A stretch of DNA of 64,000 nucleotides from Luteimicrobium album (lineage in GTDB: Bacteria; Actinomycetota; Actinomycetes; Actinomycetales; Cellulomonadaceae): NCBI RefSeq assembly GCF_030161555.1, contig NZ_BSUK01000001.1, positions 1,984,001 through 2,048,000 on the forward strand, given 5' to 3'. Shown here piece after piece: positions 52,321 through 62,715 of the stretch. The notes beneath the pieces are model-generated. The model was not told the DNA's origin. It searched no databases and worked only from the letters and a program-made list of their open reading frames with translations. The position numbers were made by a program, and so were the translations under genes. Position 1 is the first letter of the stretch; every line of letters begins with the position of its first letter.

Positions 52321-52796
52321 CGCCGCGAACCTGTTTGACCGGGTCCGGTCGAGCCTTCCCTCGGAAATGCCCGACCGTACCCGGCCACGCAGGTCGCCGG
52401 CGTCGTCAGCCGTTGCGCGAGGACCAGCCCGACCACGACGATCGCGACCCCGACGAGGTAGGCGAGGAGTCGTGACCCGGTGTCCTCGGGACGCCACCGT
52501 CGCGTCGAGCGTGCCGGCGTTCGCAGGTGAGCCGTAGCGGGCGGCGAGCTCGCTGTCGGGCGTGCAGGCGAGGAGCTTCTGCTTGGCGGGCTACGCCGCG
52601 TACTGCCTGGGGCCGGCGAGCGCGTCGGCGCGCCCAGGGAGGGGAGAGTCGGTGCCGGTCGCTGTGGAGCTCGACGACACGTTCGCCGGCTGGGTCGGCG
52701 AGGCGTACGCCGTCGGGCGTGGGGATCACCTCATCGGGCCCCGGTAGACTCGGGGCTGCGCCGTCGCGCACCCCACCACTCCACCTGAGGGACCCG
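52321..52796. other. Region between cutinase and purL without a confident gene
   Basis: The minus strand encodes one membrane-like segment (LLAYLVGVAIVVVGLVLAQR, about 52400-52475) preceded in another frame by [20 protein letters not shown] (about 52490-52560), which may be a small membrane protein with a frame break. The plus strand has a 61-codon frame (52562-52747) with no recognisable domain. Neither has a ribosome site. The last 60 bases hold the purL promoter. Confidence 0.4.
52741..52750 (+). promoter_or_regulatory. Probable purL promoter -10 region
   Basis: CCGGTAGACT, identical to the purA and purS sites, lies 47 bases before the purL ATG, with TAGACT as the likely -10 hexamer. Confidence 0.45.
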
Positions 52797-55177
52797 ATGA
52801 CCGCCGCCCCCACGCCATCTTCTGCCGCGCCCACTCGACCTGTTGTGACGGACACCGTCGAGCGCGCCGCCGCGACGCCCGACGAGGTGCAGCCGTACGC
52901 CGAGCTCGGCCTCAAGCCGGACGAGTACCAGCGCATCCGCGACATCCTGGGCCGCCGCCCCACGGCCGCCGAGCTCGCGATGTACTCGGTCATGTGGTCG
53001 GAGCACTGCTCGTACAAGTCGTCGAAGGTGCACCTGTCGAAGTTCGGCAAGGCCACGACCGACGAGATGAAGGAGCACCTCCTCGTCGGGATCGGGGAGA
53101 ACGCGGGCGTCGTCGACATCGGTGACGGCTGGGCGGTGACCTTCAAGGTCGAGTCGCACAACCACCCGAGCTTCGTCGAGCCGTACCAGGGCGCCGCGAC
53201 CGGCGTCGGCGGCATCGTCCGCGACATCATCTCGATGGGTGCGCGCCCCGTGGCCGTCATGGACCAGCTCCGGTTCGGCGACGTCGACCACCCGGACACC
53301 GCGCGCGTCGTCCACGGCGTCGTGTCGGGCGTCGGCGGGTACGGGAACTCGCTCGGCCTGCCGAACATCGGCGGCGAGCTCGTCTTCGACGCGTCGTACC
53401 AGGGCAACCCGCTCGTCAACGCCCTGTGCGTGGGCGTGCTGCGCCACGAGGACATCCACCTCGCCAACGCGACCGGCGTCGGCAACAAGGTCGTGCTCTT
53501 CGGGGCGCGCACGGGCGGCGACGGCATCGGCGGCGCGTCGATCCTCGCGTCCGAGACGTTCGAGGACGGCGTCCCCGCGAAGCGCCCCAGCGTCCAGGTG
53601 GGCGACCCCTTCATGGAGAAGGTCCTCATCGAGTGCTGTCTGGAGCTCTTCCACGCGGGCGTCGTCGAGGGCATCCAGGACCTCGGCGCGGCCGGCATCT
53701 CGTGCGCCACCTCGGAGCTCGCGTCCAACGGCGACGGCGGCATGCACGTCTGGCTCGACGACGTCCTCCTGCGCGACCCCACGCTGACCGCCGGAGAGAT
53801 CCTCATGTCGGAGTCGCAGGAGCGCATGATGGCGGTCGTCACGCCGGACAAGCTCGACGCCTTCCTCGCGATCACGGGCAAGTGGGACGTCGAGTCGTCC
53901 GTCGTGGGCGAGGTCAACGACTCCGGCCGCCTCACGATCGACCACCACGGCGAGCGCATCGTCGACGTCGATCCGCGCACCGTCGCGCACGAGGGCCCGG
54001 TCTACGAGCGCCCGTACGCGCGTCCGGCCTGGCAGGACGGGCTCGCGGCCGACACGCTCTCGTCCGCCGACGCGAAGAAGCACTACCCGCGCCCCACCTC
54101 CGGCGACGAGCTGCGCCGCACCGCGCTCAAGCTCCTCGCGAGCCCCAACCTCGCGTCCAAGGCGTGGGTCACCAACCAGTACGACCGGTTCGTCCAGGGC
54201 AACACGGCGCTCGCCCAGCCCGACGACGCCGGCGTCGTCCGCGTGGACGAGGAGACCGGGCTCGGGGTCGCCATCGCGACCGACGCGAACGGCCGCTACG
54301 CCAAGCTCGACCCGCGCGCCGGAGCGAAGCTCGCGCTCGCCGAGGCCTACCGGAACGTCGCGGCGTCGGGCGCCCGACCGCTCGCGGTGACCGACTGCCT
54401 CAACTTCGGCTCGCCCGAGGACCCCGACTCGATGTGGCAGCTCGTCGAGGCCGTCGAGGGGCTCGCGGACGCGTGCCGCGAGCTCGGTGTCCCGGTCACG
54501 GGCGGCAACGTGTCGCTCTACAACGGCACGGGCGAGCCCGGCCAGATCGACTCGTCGATCCACCCCACCCCGTGGTCGGCGTGCTCGGCGTGCTCGACGA
54601 CGTCGCCCGCGTGACGCCGTCGGGCTGGCGCACCCACGGCGAGACGATCTACCTGCTCGGCACGACGCGCGGCGAGCTCGACGGGTCCGCGTGGGCCGAC
54701 GTCGCGTACGCCCACCTCGGCGGCGTCCCGCCGCAGGTCGACCTCGCGGCCGAGAAGGCGCTCGCAGGCGTGCTCGTCCAGGGTGCGCGCGACGAGTTCG
54801 TCGAGGCCGCGCACGACCTGTCCGAGGGCGGCCTCGTCCAGGGCTTGTTCGAGGCGAGCCTGCGCTTCGGCGTCGGGGCGCGCGTGTCGCTCGACGCGCT
54901 GTGCGAGCGCGACGGCGTCACGCCGTTCGAGGCGCTGTTCTCCGAGTCGACCGGCCGGGCGCTCGTGGCCGTGCCTCGCGGCGAGGAGCAGCGGCTCGTC
55001 GACGCGTGCACCGCGCGCGGTGTCGCGGTCCTCAAGCTCGGCGTGGTCGGCTCGGCCGAGCCCGAGTCGGGCGCCGGTGACGCGGAGGAGTCGCTCGTCG
55101 TCGACGGGCTGTTCACCGTGCCGCTTAGCGAGGCGCGCGAGGCGTTCGAGGGTACGCTTCCCCGCATCTTCGGCTGA
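52797..55177 (+). CDS. purL: Phosphoribosylformylglycinamidine synthase subunit PurL (frame break near 54569)
   Basis: About 793 codons when one base is restored at the CCCC run near 54569. Small-form PurL signatures are [78 protein letters not shown] and [17 protein letters not shown], then after the break the second half with [20 protein letters not shown]. It makes FGAM from FGAR and works with PurS and PurQ, encoded about 38 kb upstream. As purL is needed for purine synthesis and both halves are perfect, the break is almost certainly an assembly error. Confidence 0.93.
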
Positions 55178-55205
55178 CGACGGCGGCCGCGGCGAGGGGA
55201 GCGGC

Positions 55206-56252
55206 ATGGGGTTGTTCGGCAGGCGGCGGGCCACGGACCCGTCCTCGTGGCGCGAGCTGTGGGAGGCGCTCGGCCCGCTCGGCGGCCGGCTGACCCCCGA
55301 GGCGGTCCGGCGCTGGGAGGACATCGTCGCGACGTCGCCGCCCGCGTTCATCGAGGCGGCATCCGAGCAGCTCGGGCACGCCTACCGGCTCCTCGGGACC
55401 GAGGCGCACGCCCGCGAGATCGGCCCCGGAGCGTTCGAGGGGACGGGCCGGCCGTTCGCCGCCGAGCGTTTCGGCCGGGTCGTCGACGCCGTCGTGGTGG
55501 CCGGACCCGACGCCGTCGCGCGGGTCGCGGCCGACGCGACCGCCGTCCGCTCGTACGCGGCGGCCGTTCCGCTGCTCGACCCCGTCCTCGCGTACCGCGG
55601 CGACGGCGACGTGACGCTCGGCGTCGAGCTCCTGCGGATCCGCGACCGGTCCCGCTTCGAGCGCGGCGCGGAGCTCCGTGCGCCGCGGTCGCGTCGCTTC
55701 GTGACGTCCGCCGCCGACCTGGACCGCGACGCCCTGCGCGCGTGGCCCAGCCTGCGCGGGCGGCAACCCGGCCAGGTGTGGACGGGGATCCGCGACCCCG
55801 AGGAGCCGTGGCTGGAGGTGGACGCGTCGGACCTCGACGTCGTCCCGGGGGCTTCGGACCTGGGCGACGTCGAGGCGACCCGAGCCGCGCAGCACGCCCG
55901 GGACGCGCCGGGGAGCTGGTACGGCGCGGGGCTCGCCGCGGCGGAGCGCCTGTTCACCGCGCTCGGCCCGGACGCGCTCGGCCCGGACGCCGCGACCGCC
56001 GGGGTGGCGCTCGTGTCGCTCGAGCTCGAGCACCCGGCAGACCCGAAGGTGGACGGGCCGGACCTCGAGCCCGGGCAGTGGGCCGAGATGCTGAGCGTGC
56101 CCCTCGTGCTCGACCCCACGGACGCCGCGACGACCGAGGGGGACGCGCGCACCGGCGTCCTGGCGCGGGCGTGCGCGCGCCGGCTGCTCGACCTCCCGCT
56201 CGTCGCGACCTCGCAGAACCTCCCGACGCTGAAGCGACTCGCAGGCTTCTGA
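55206..56252 (+). CDS. Uncharacterised protein (348 residues)
   Basis: Starts MGLFGRRRATDPSSWRELWE at ATG 55206 with GAGGGGAGC before it, 28 bases after purL, so probably co-transcribed with it. It is soluble, with no signal peptide or membrane segment. The first 100 residues are helical (RLTPEAVRRWEDIVATSPPA), the middle is mixed (YRGDGDVTLGVELLRIRDRS, RPGQVWTGIRDPEEPWLEVD), and the C-terminus has VLARACARRLLDLPLVATSQ. I do not recognise a family. Codon use matches its neighbours. Confidence 0.7.
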   Translation: MGLFGRRRATDPSSWRELWEALGPLGGRLTPEAVRRWEDIVATSPPAFIEAASEQLGHAYRLLGTEAHAREIGPGAFEGTGRPFAAERFGRVVDAVVVAGPDAVARVAADATAVRSYAAAVPLLDPVLAYRGDGDVTLGVELLRIRDRSRFERGAELRAPRSRRFVTSAADLDRDALRAWPSLRGRQPGQVWTGIRDPEEPWLEVDASDLDVVPGASDLGDVEATRAAQHARDAPGSWYGAGLAAAERLFTALGPDALGPDAATAGVALVSLELEHPADPKVDGPDLEPGQWAEMLSVPLVLDPTDAATTEGDARTGVLARACARRLLDLPLVATSQNLPTLKRLAGF

Positions 56253-56288
56253 CGGACGCGCGTCGCAGACGTAGTCGGGGCGTACCTC

Positions 56289-56331
56289 TTGACAGTCGTC
56301 TCGGCATCTGAATAATCAGATCGTATGACTT
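56289..56331 (+). promoter_or_regulatory. Promoter and possible GntR operator of the sugar cluster
   Basis: TTGACA (56289-56294) and AATAAT (56311-56316) are spaced 16 bases, the best sigma-A-like promoter in the window. CTGAATAATCAG forms a small dyad over the -10 box. GTATGACTT (56323-56331) recurs as its complement before the oxidoreductase gene at 63566-63574, which suggests a shared operator for the cluster's GntR protein. Confidence 0.5.
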
Positions 56332-56413
56332 ATGGGCGGCACTGACGCCGAGAGGCGCGACGACGTTCGCGCAGTCATACCTGGACGCACCTCTTTCAAG
56401 GGAGAAAGACGAG

Positions 56414-57465
56414 ATGAACCGACACATCGGGCGCATCGCCGCGACGGTCGCGGGGTCGGCGGCCGTCGTCATGATGGCGACCAGCTGTTCCTCCACCCCC
56501 GGAGGCTCCAGCGACTCGCTGGTCTCCAAGGTCGACGCGAGCGGGAAGACGGACATCGACGGCCTGCTCTCGTCGCTCGGTGAGCCGACGGCGCCGTCAG
56601 GCGACTCGAAGAAGATCTGCTACGTGACGCGGACCCTCTACGAGTACTGGGCCTACGAGAGCGACGGCTTCAAGAACCGTGCCACGAAGCTCGGTCTGAC
56701 CCCCAGGTCATCGACATCTCGAGCGAGTCGGCGATCAGCGAGCAGCTCGACAAGGCGAAGAGCGCCCTCGCCAACCAGAACTGCGCCGCGATCCTCGCCT
56801 CGCCCATCACGGCGACCTCGCTCAACTCGGTCTTCAAGCAGGCGATCGCGAAGGGCGTGCCGGCGATCGTCCTCAACGACGCGAAGGGCACCCTCGAGGG
56901 ATCGGTCTACGTCGGTCCCGACTCCGAGACCACGGGACAGCTCGCGGCGGACTACGTGGCGAAGAAGCTCCCCGACGGAGGAGACGTCGCCCTGATCGAG
57001 GGCGACCCGGGCTCGTCGAACGCCCTCGCCCGCGGCAAGGGATTCAAGGAGGGCATCGCCAAGCACGACGGCATCAAGATCGTCGCTACCCAGGCGGCGG
57101 CTGGGTGGGACGCCACCAAGGCGCAGGAGATCGCGACCACGATGCTCACGGCGCACCCCGACATCAAGGCCTTCTACTCCGAGAACGACGGCATGGCGAT
57201 CGGGATCGCGGCAGCGATCAAGCAGGCGGGCCTCACCGGGAAGGTGATGCTCATCGGCACCGACGGCATCCCGCAGGCCAAGAAGTACATCGCCAGCGGC
57301 AAGATGACGGCCACCGTGAGTCAGCGTCCGCAGGTCGAGGGCGCCGCCGGCGTAGACGCGGCACTGTGGCTCCTCGCGGGCAAGAAGGTCCCTGCCTGGA
57401 TCGAGGTCCCCGCGTTCGTCGTGGATGCGGACAACGTCGCGCAGTACGCGACGGGAATGCCGTAA
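56414..57465 (+). CDS. Sugar ABC transporter substrate-binding lipoprotein (frame break near 56702)
   Basis: About 350 codons when one base is restored at the CCCCC run near 56702. A signal peptide ends in a cysteine (VVMMATSCSSTPGG), then the periplasmic-binding-protein type I fold (RbsB-like): KKICYVTRTLYEYWAYESDG, ISEQLDKAKSALANQNCAAI, VYVGPDSETTGQLAADYVAK, VALIEGDPGSSNALARGKGF, and AFYSENDGMAIGIAAAIKQA. It captures a sugar or sugar-like ligand for the permease and ATPase encoded next. AGGGAGAAAGACGAG precedes the ATG. It is the first gene of the cluster. Confidence 0.88.
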
Positions 57466-57485
57466 CCGCGAAGGGAAGGAGCGAC

Positions 57486-58982
57486 ATGAACACGCTGCTC
57501 GAGTTCCACGGGGTCGCCAAGGCCTTCCCCGGCGTCCGGGCGCTCGAAGACGTGACCTTCCGGCTCGACGCGGGCGAGGTCTGTGCGCTCGCCGGCGAGA
57601 ACGGCGCGGGGAAGAGCACGCTCCTGGGCATCCTCGGTGGCTCTCACGCCCCGGACGCAGGATCGCTCACGATCGCGGGAAGCCGGCGCACGGTGCACAC
57701 GCCGCGGCAGGCGCTCGCCGACGGCGTGCAGATCGCCCAGCAGGAGCCCGCTGTCGTCCCGCTGCTCACCGTCGACCAGAACCTCCAGCTCGGGCTGAGT
57801 CGCGCGGAGCGGCGTGAGCTCGCTCCGCGCACCGGGCGTGCGTACGAGGACCTGCGTGCCATGGGGTTCCCGCTCGCGCCGGACGCCAAGGTGATCGAGC
57901 TCAGCCCGGCCGAGCGTCAGGCGCTCGGTGTGGTCCGTGCCCTCGCACGGGCGACCCGTGTCGTCGCGCTCGACGAGCCCACGACCAGCATGGTCGAGTC
58001 GAACGTCGACCGGGTGCTCGAGTGCATCCGGAAGGCCGCCGTCGAACGGTCGCTCGGCGTGCTCTACGTGTCGCACCGGATGCGCGAGGTCATGACGGTC
58101 GCGGACTCGGTGGTGGTGCTGCGCGACGGCGCCGTGAACCTCCGTTCCGCGATCGACCAGACCGACGAGCACACGATCGTCGAGCGCATGGTCGGACGCC
58201 AGATCCTGCAGTTCAGCAGGGAGTCGAGCGTGCGACCGGGCGCCTCTCCGGTCATGCGGGTGCGCGACGCCGTCCACCCACGAGGGAATCGCCCGATCTC
58301 CCTCGAGGTCGCCCCAGGGGAGGTGCTCGGGATCGCCGGGCTCGTCGGGTCCGGCCGGACCGAGTTGCTGCGGTCGATCGTCCACGCGGACGACGGCGCC
58401 CGCTCCACGGTGGAGATCGAGGGACGCCCCGTGCACCTGCGCAACCCGCGCGACGCGCGGTCGGCCGGTATCGCGTTCGTCCCCGAGGACCGGAAGAAGC
58501 AGGGACTGGTGCTGGGGGCTCCCACCTACCTCAACGTCGTCATGACCGCGGGAGGGGAGTTCAGCCGCCTCGGGTTCGTCCGCCGACGCAGCGAGCGCTT
58601 GGCCGCGAGGGCCGTGACGGAGCGTCTCGCGCTCTCGCCCCGGGACGTCACGCTCGCCGCACGGCAGTTCTCGGGTGGCAACCAGCAGAAGGTCGTCGTC
58701 GCCAAGTGGGTGTGGCGCGACTCGGCGGTCTACCTCTTCGACGAGCCGACCAAGGGCGTGGACGTCGGAGGGAAGGTGGAGATCTACCAGGCCATCGACC
58801 GGCTGGCGGCCGACGGCAAGGGAGTCGTCGTCGTGTCGTCCGAGCTGCCCGAGCTCATCGCCCTGTGCGACCGGGTCCTGGTCATGCGGGAGGGCGCCGT
58901 CGTCGCGGAGCACGTCAAGGACAGCATCAACGAGGAGGACCTCGTGCGCAGCGCGATGGGACTCACGAAGGACGGGAAATGA
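57486..58982 (+). CDS. Sugar ABC transporter ATP-binding protein (two ABC domains)
   Basis: A 498-residue RbsA/MglA-type protein. The first domain has Walker A GENGAGKSTLLGIL, a degenerate signature LSPAERQALGVVRALA and Walker B VVALDEPTTSM. The second has GLVGSGRTELLRS (Walker A without the usual lysine), FVPEDRKKQGLVLGA, the signature FSGGNQQKVVVAKW and Walker B YLFDEPTKGVDVG. These asymmetries are normal for the family. Start ATG 57486 follows GAAGGAG. Its stop overlaps the permease ATG by four bases. Confidence 0.93.
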   Translation: MNTLLEFHGVAKAFPGVRALEDVTFRLDAGEVCALAGENGAGKSTLLGILGGSHAPDAGSLTIAGSRRTVHTPRQALADGVQIAQQEPAVVPLLTVDQNLQLGLSRAERRELAPRTGRAYEDLRAMGFPLAPDAKVIELSPAERQALGVVRALARATRVVALDEPTTSMVESNVDRVLECIRKAAVERSLGVLYVSHRMREVMTVADSVVVLRDGAVNLRSAIDQTDEHTIVERMVGRQILQFSRESSVRPGASPVMRVRDAVHPRGNRPISLEVAPGEVLGIAGLVGSGRTELLRSIVHADDGARSTVEIEGRPVHLRNPRDARSAGIAFVPEDRKKQGLVLGAPTYLNVVMTAGGEFSRLGFVRRRSERLAARAVTERLALSPRDVTLAARQFSGGNQQKVVVAKWVWRDSAVYLFDEPTKGVDVGGKVEIYQAIDRLAADGKGVVVVSSELPELIALCDRVLVMREGAVVAEHVKDSINEEDLVRSAMGLTKDGK

Positions 58983-60004
58983 GCAGCACCAAGATCAGCA
59001 CGCGTCGACGCACCGTGAACCCCCAGGCGGTGGGGGTGGTGGCCGCGACGGTCCTCATCTTCGTCGTGTTCTCCGTGCTCAGCCCTGCGTTCCTCGGGCT
59101 CGACAACCTCCGTGACCTCGCCATCTCGGCGTGCGTCAACGCGATCATCGGGCTGGGCCTGACGTTCGTGATCATCACCGGCGGGATCGACCTCTCGGTG
59201 GGCTCGACGGCGAGCTTCGTCGGGGTCGTGTCCGCCACCCTCATGGTCAAGGCGGACATGCCGTCGATCCCGGCGATCGCCGTCGGGCTCGTGATCGGGT
59301 GCCTGTGCGGTGCACTCAACGGCATCCTGATCACGCGGCTCCGGCTCCAGCCGTTCATCGTCACGCTGGGGACGATGAGCGTGTACCAGGGTCTCGCGTA
59401 CGTGGTCACGAACGGTGTCCCCGTCTACAACATCCCGGCGGACTTCACGACGATGCTCAACGGCTACGTCGGCGGCGTCCCCGTGATGGTCATCATCGTG
59501 CTGGTGCTGGGGGTACTGGCGTGGGCGCTCCTGCGCCGCACCCTCTTCGGGGAGAACGTGCTCGCGACCGGCGGAAGCGACGAGACCGCATGGCTGTCCG
59601 GGGTGCGCGTGGCGCGGGTCAAGGTGCTCGTGTACATGATCGCCGGAGGGTGCGCCGCTCTCGCCGGGCTGATCCTGGTCGCGCGGATCGACGCGGCCCA
59701 GACCGACGGCGGCAGCCCGTACCTCCTGACGGCCATCGCGTCCGCGGTCATCGGCGGTGCGAACCTCATGGGCGGCGAGGGGCGGATCTCCGGGACGCTC
59801 CTCGGTGCGCTGATCCTCGCGGCACTCACGAACGGGCTCGTCCTGCTCAACGTCCCGAGCTTCTACGAGCAGATCGTCACGGGTGTCGTCGTCGTCCTCG
59901 CGGTGTCCCTGGACCGCTCGGCCGGCTACCTGCGCTTCCTCCGTCGCCCGCCCTCGCGCTCGGGCTCGGACGCGCAGCCCGTCGAGCAGGAGGCTACGGC
60001 ATGA
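58979..60004 (+). CDS. Sugar ABC transporter permease (RbsC type)
   Basis: A 341-residue BPD_transp_2 permease with eight to ten membrane helices: VGVVAATVLIFVVFSVLSPA, IIGLGLTFVIITGGIDLSVG (the family hallmark), LQPFIVTLGTMSVYQGLAYV and LLTAIASAVIGGANLMGGEG followed by GALILAALTNGLVLL. It pairs with the ATPase and binding protein encoded upstream and has overlapping start and stop codons with its neighbours on both sides. Confidence 0.93.
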   Translation: MSSTKISTRRRTVNPQAVGVVAATVLIFVVFSVLSPAFLGLDNLRDLAISACVNAIIGLGLTFVIITGGIDLSVGSTASFVGVVSATLMVKADMPSIPAIAVGLVIGCLCGALNGILITRLRLQPFIVTLGTMSVYQGLAYVVTNGVPVYNIPADFTTMLNGYVGGVPVMVIIVLVLGVLAWALLRRTLFGENVLATGGSDETAWLSGVRVARVKVLVYMIAGGCAALAGLILVARIDAAQTDGGSPYLLTAIASAVIGGANLMGGEGRISGTLLGALILAALTNGLVLLNVPSFYEQIVTGVVVVLAVSLDRSAGYLRFLRRPPSRSGSDAQPVEQEATA

Positions 60005-60903
60005 CGCGGCGGCGCGTGCTCGTCACCGGAGCCGGCGGGCTGATCGGCGTGGCGGTCGTCCGACGCCTGGACGCCCTGGGCTGGTCGGTGACCGGGCTGG
60101 AGCGGCCCGGCGTGACGCCTCCTCCCGAGTGCCGCCCGCTGCTCGCGGACGTCCGTGACGTGGCGGCGGTCGGTGACGCGATGGCGGGGCAGGACGCCGT
60201 CGTCCATCTGGCCGGGGTACCCGGGCTCGGCCTGGACACGCCCGAGGAGACGTACTCGATCAACACCCTGGGGACGTTCTGCGTGCTGCGCGCGGCCGCC
60301 GAGGCGGGCGTGCGTGACCTCGTCTTCGCGTCGAGCATCAACGCGAGCGGGATCCCCCTGAACGTGCACCCGGTATATCCGGAGGGATTTCCGTACGACG
60401 AGTCGACGCCTCCCGACGTCGCGGACTGGTACTCGCTGTCGAAGCTCGAGAACGAGCTCACCGGCGCCATGGTGGCGCGTCGCTACGGTGCGAAGGTGAT
60501 CGGCCTGAGGTTCCCGCTCATCCGTGACTTCGCCGAAGCCCCCGCGACGCACGGCCGGCACATCGCCGCTCTCGTGGAGCGCGAGCCCCGTCGGGCCGCG
60601 TGCGACGGGTTCTCGTACCTCGACGTCCACGACGCCGCGGAGGCCGTCGCACGCGCGCTCGATGCCTCGGACGGTGAGCCGGGTGGGGTCCTCGTCGCAG
60701 CGCCGACGACCTATCTGACGATCGACACCGAGGCGGCACTCGCTCGGTGCGCCCCCGGGGTGCCGTGCACGGGCCTCCAAGGGCGAGAGGTGGCTCTCGA
60801 CCTCTCTCGAGCGCGGCGTGTGCTGGGCGAGTGGCCTTTGCGCACCCTCGACGAGATCGCCCCGGGCGCTCTGTACGACCCGACGTGGGAGGTGGCGGCA
60901 TGA
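60001..60903 (+). CDS. NAD-dependent epimerase/dehydratase-family enzyme
   Basis: A 300-residue extended short-chain dehydrogenase. The NAD site is VLVTGAGGLIGVAVVRRLDA, followed by ADVRDVAAVGDAMAGQDAVV, VFASSINASGI and the catalytic YSLSKLENE (YxxxK). The shape resembles uronate or aldose dehydrogenases of this family more than sugar-nucleotide epimerases, since a lactonase-like hydrolase follows. The pair could oxidise a sugar or uronate and open the lactone. The exact substrate is unknown. ATG overlaps the permease stop. Confidence 0.8.
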   Translation: MTRRRVLVTGAGGLIGVAVVRRLDALGWSVTGLERPGVTPPPECRPLLADVRDVAAVGDAMAGQDAVVHLAGVPGLGLDTPEETYSINTLGTFCVLRAAAEAGVRDLVFASSINASGIPLNVHPVYPEGFPYDESTPPDVADWYSLSKLENELTGAMVARRYGAKVIGLRFPLIRDFAEAPATHGRHIAALVEREPRRAACDGFSYLDVHDAAEAVARALDASDGEPGGVLVAAPTTYLTIDTEAALARCAPGVPCTGLQGREVALDLSRARRVLGEWPLRTLDEIAPGALYDPTWEVAA

Positions 60904-61816
60904 GTCTCGCCGTCGTGGATGCGCACCATCACCTGTGGGACCTGGATCGGGCGAGCTACCCCTGGCTGGAAGGTCCCGCGAACCGGCGCTACCACGGCGA
61001 CGACCTGCCGTTGCGGAGGCGGTTCCACGTCGAGGACTACCTGACGGAGGCCGGCGCGGTCGAGGTGGTCGGCGCCGTGCACGTCGAGGCCGGCGCCGCC
61101 GACGCCCTCGACGAGTGCCGGTGGGTCGCGGCGCAGGCTGCGGCGGCGAGCTTCCCGCTGGTGCACGTCGCCCGCATCGACATGCGTCGGGGAGACGTCA
61201 GCGGGTACCTGGATCGGCTCGGCGAGTTCGAGCTCGTCCGGGGGTGCGGCAGATCCTCAACTGGCACGACGACCCCGTGCTGAGCCACACCGACGACCCC
61301 CACGTCATCTGCTCGCAGACCTGGCGGGCGAACTTCGCCAGGCTTGCGGCCGCCGGTCTGTCGTTCGACCTGCAGGTGTTCGCGGGTCAGCTCCGCGACG
61401 CCGCTCGGCTGGCCGCGGACTATCCAGACGTCCGGATCATCCTGGATCATGCTGGGATGCCGATCCACCGCGATGCCGCGGCACTCGTCCAGTGGCGTGA
61501 CGACCTGGCGCTTCTCGCGCGGTGCGAGAACGTCACGTGCAAGATCTCGGCGCTCGGGACGCTCGATCACCGCTGGTCGGTCGCGTCGTTGCGGCCCCTC
61601 GTCGAAGGTGTGATCGAGGTCTTCGGGTCGTCCCGCTCGATGTTCGCGAGCAACTTCCCCGTGGACGGGCTCTACTCTTCTATGCCGATGCTCTTCGACG
61701 CGTTCGCCGAGCTCGTCGTCGAGCTCACGCCGTCCGAGCGTGACGACCTCTTCCGGCGCACCGCCTGGGAGACCTACCGTCTACCGGGGCAGATCCCGAC
61801 CGTGGAGCGACCATGA
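60900..61816 (+). CDS. Amidohydrolase 2-family lactonase-like enzyme (frame break near 61243)
   Basis: About 305 codons when one base is restored at the GGGGG run near 61243. The metal-binding start is VVDAHHHLWDLDRASYPWL, and the second half has RQILNWHDDP, SFDLQVFAGQLRDAARLAAD, VRIILDHAGMPI and MFASNFPVDGLY. These match the L-fucono-/L-rhamnono-lactonase branch of amidohydrolases. Its place after a dehydrogenase supports hydrolysis of a sugar lactone. Starts and stops overlap both neighbours by four bases. Confidence 0.8.
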
Positions 61817-62715
61817 GACACCCGGAAGCACCCCGCACCGCATTCCTCGGCCTCGGGGCCATGGGGTTGCCCATGGCGACGAACCTCGTTCGCGGCGGTG
61901 TTCCCCTCACGGTCTGGAACCGGACGACCGCGAAGGCCGGCCCACTCGGCGCGGAAGGCGCGACGGTCGCGAGTCGCCTCTCCGACGCGGCGGTCGACGT
62001 CGTCCTGACCATGCTGACCGACCTGCGGGACGTCGAGGAGGTCCTCGACGCCGAGGACGGGCTCCTCGAGGGCTGGCTGCGGAACGGCGTCGAGACGCCG
62101 CTTCTCGTGATCATGGGAACGGTCTCGCCGCCCGGCGTCCAGAGTCTCGCCGAGCGCCTGGCCGCGTCGGCGGTCCGGGTCGTGGACGCACCCGTGAGCG
62201 GCGGTGACGTGGGTGCTGTCGAGGCCACCCTGAGCATCATGGTCGGAGGAGAGCGCGCCGACGTCGACCAGGTCCGTCCGCTGTTCGAGCTGATGGGAAG
62301 GGTCGTGCGGCATCTCGGCCCCGTCGGCAGCGGCCAGGTCGCGAAGGCGTGCAACCAGATCATCGTGGCGTCGACGGCGATGGTTCTGGCGGAGGCGTTC
62401 TCGTTCGCCCGGACGGCCGGGGTCGAGCTGGATCCGCTCGTCGAGCTCCTGAAGGGCGGGTTGGCCGACTCTGAGATGCTCCGGCAGAAGGGCTGGCGCT
62501 ATCTCGAGCGGGAGTACGGCGGCGGCGGCGCGCTGAGGAACCAGGTCAAGGATCTTCGCTTCGCTCTCGAGCTCGGTCGGCGTGAAGAGATCCCGCTGCC
62601 GATGACGGCGGCCAGCGAGCAGTTCTTCACCGCGCTCGTCGCGATGGGCTACGGCGGCGAGGACCATACGGCGGCGCAACGCATCTACGAGATCACGAGC
62701 GGGGCAGACGCGTGA
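61813..62715 (+). CDS. 3-hydroxyisobutyrate/tartronate-semialdehyde reductase-family dehydrogenase
   Basis: A 300-residue beta-hydroxyacid dehydrogenase. The Rossmann start is TAFLGLGAMGLPMATNLVRG, followed by the substrate motif VVDAPVSGGDVGAVEATLSI (DxPVSGG), the catalytic lysine in GSGQVAKACNQIIVASTAMV, and KDLRFALELGR. Members act on 3-hydroxyisobutyrate, tartronate semialdehyde, 6-phosphogluconate-like acids or sugar-derived intermediates. Within this operon it probably handles a downstream hydroxyacid. It overlaps both neighbours by four bases. Confidence 0.88.
   Translation: MRHPEAPRTAFLGLGAMGLPMATNLVRGGVPLTVWNRTTAKAGPLGAEGATVASRLSDAAVDVVLTMLTDLRDVEEVLDAEDGLLEGWLRNGVETPLLVIMGTVSPPGVQSLAERLAASAVRVVDAPVSGGDVGAVEATLSIMVGGERADVDQVRPLFELMGRVVRHLGPVGSGQVAKACNQIIVASTAMVLAEAFSFARTAGVELDPLVELLKGGLADSEMLRQKGWRYLEREYGGGGALRNQVKDLRFALELGRREEIPLPMTAASEQFFTALVAMGYGGEDHTAAQRIYEITSGADA

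Noticed and set aside
52562..52747. Small plus-strand gene before purL
   Set aside because: Sixty-one codons, no ribosome site and no recognisable domain; kept only as part of the unassigned region.
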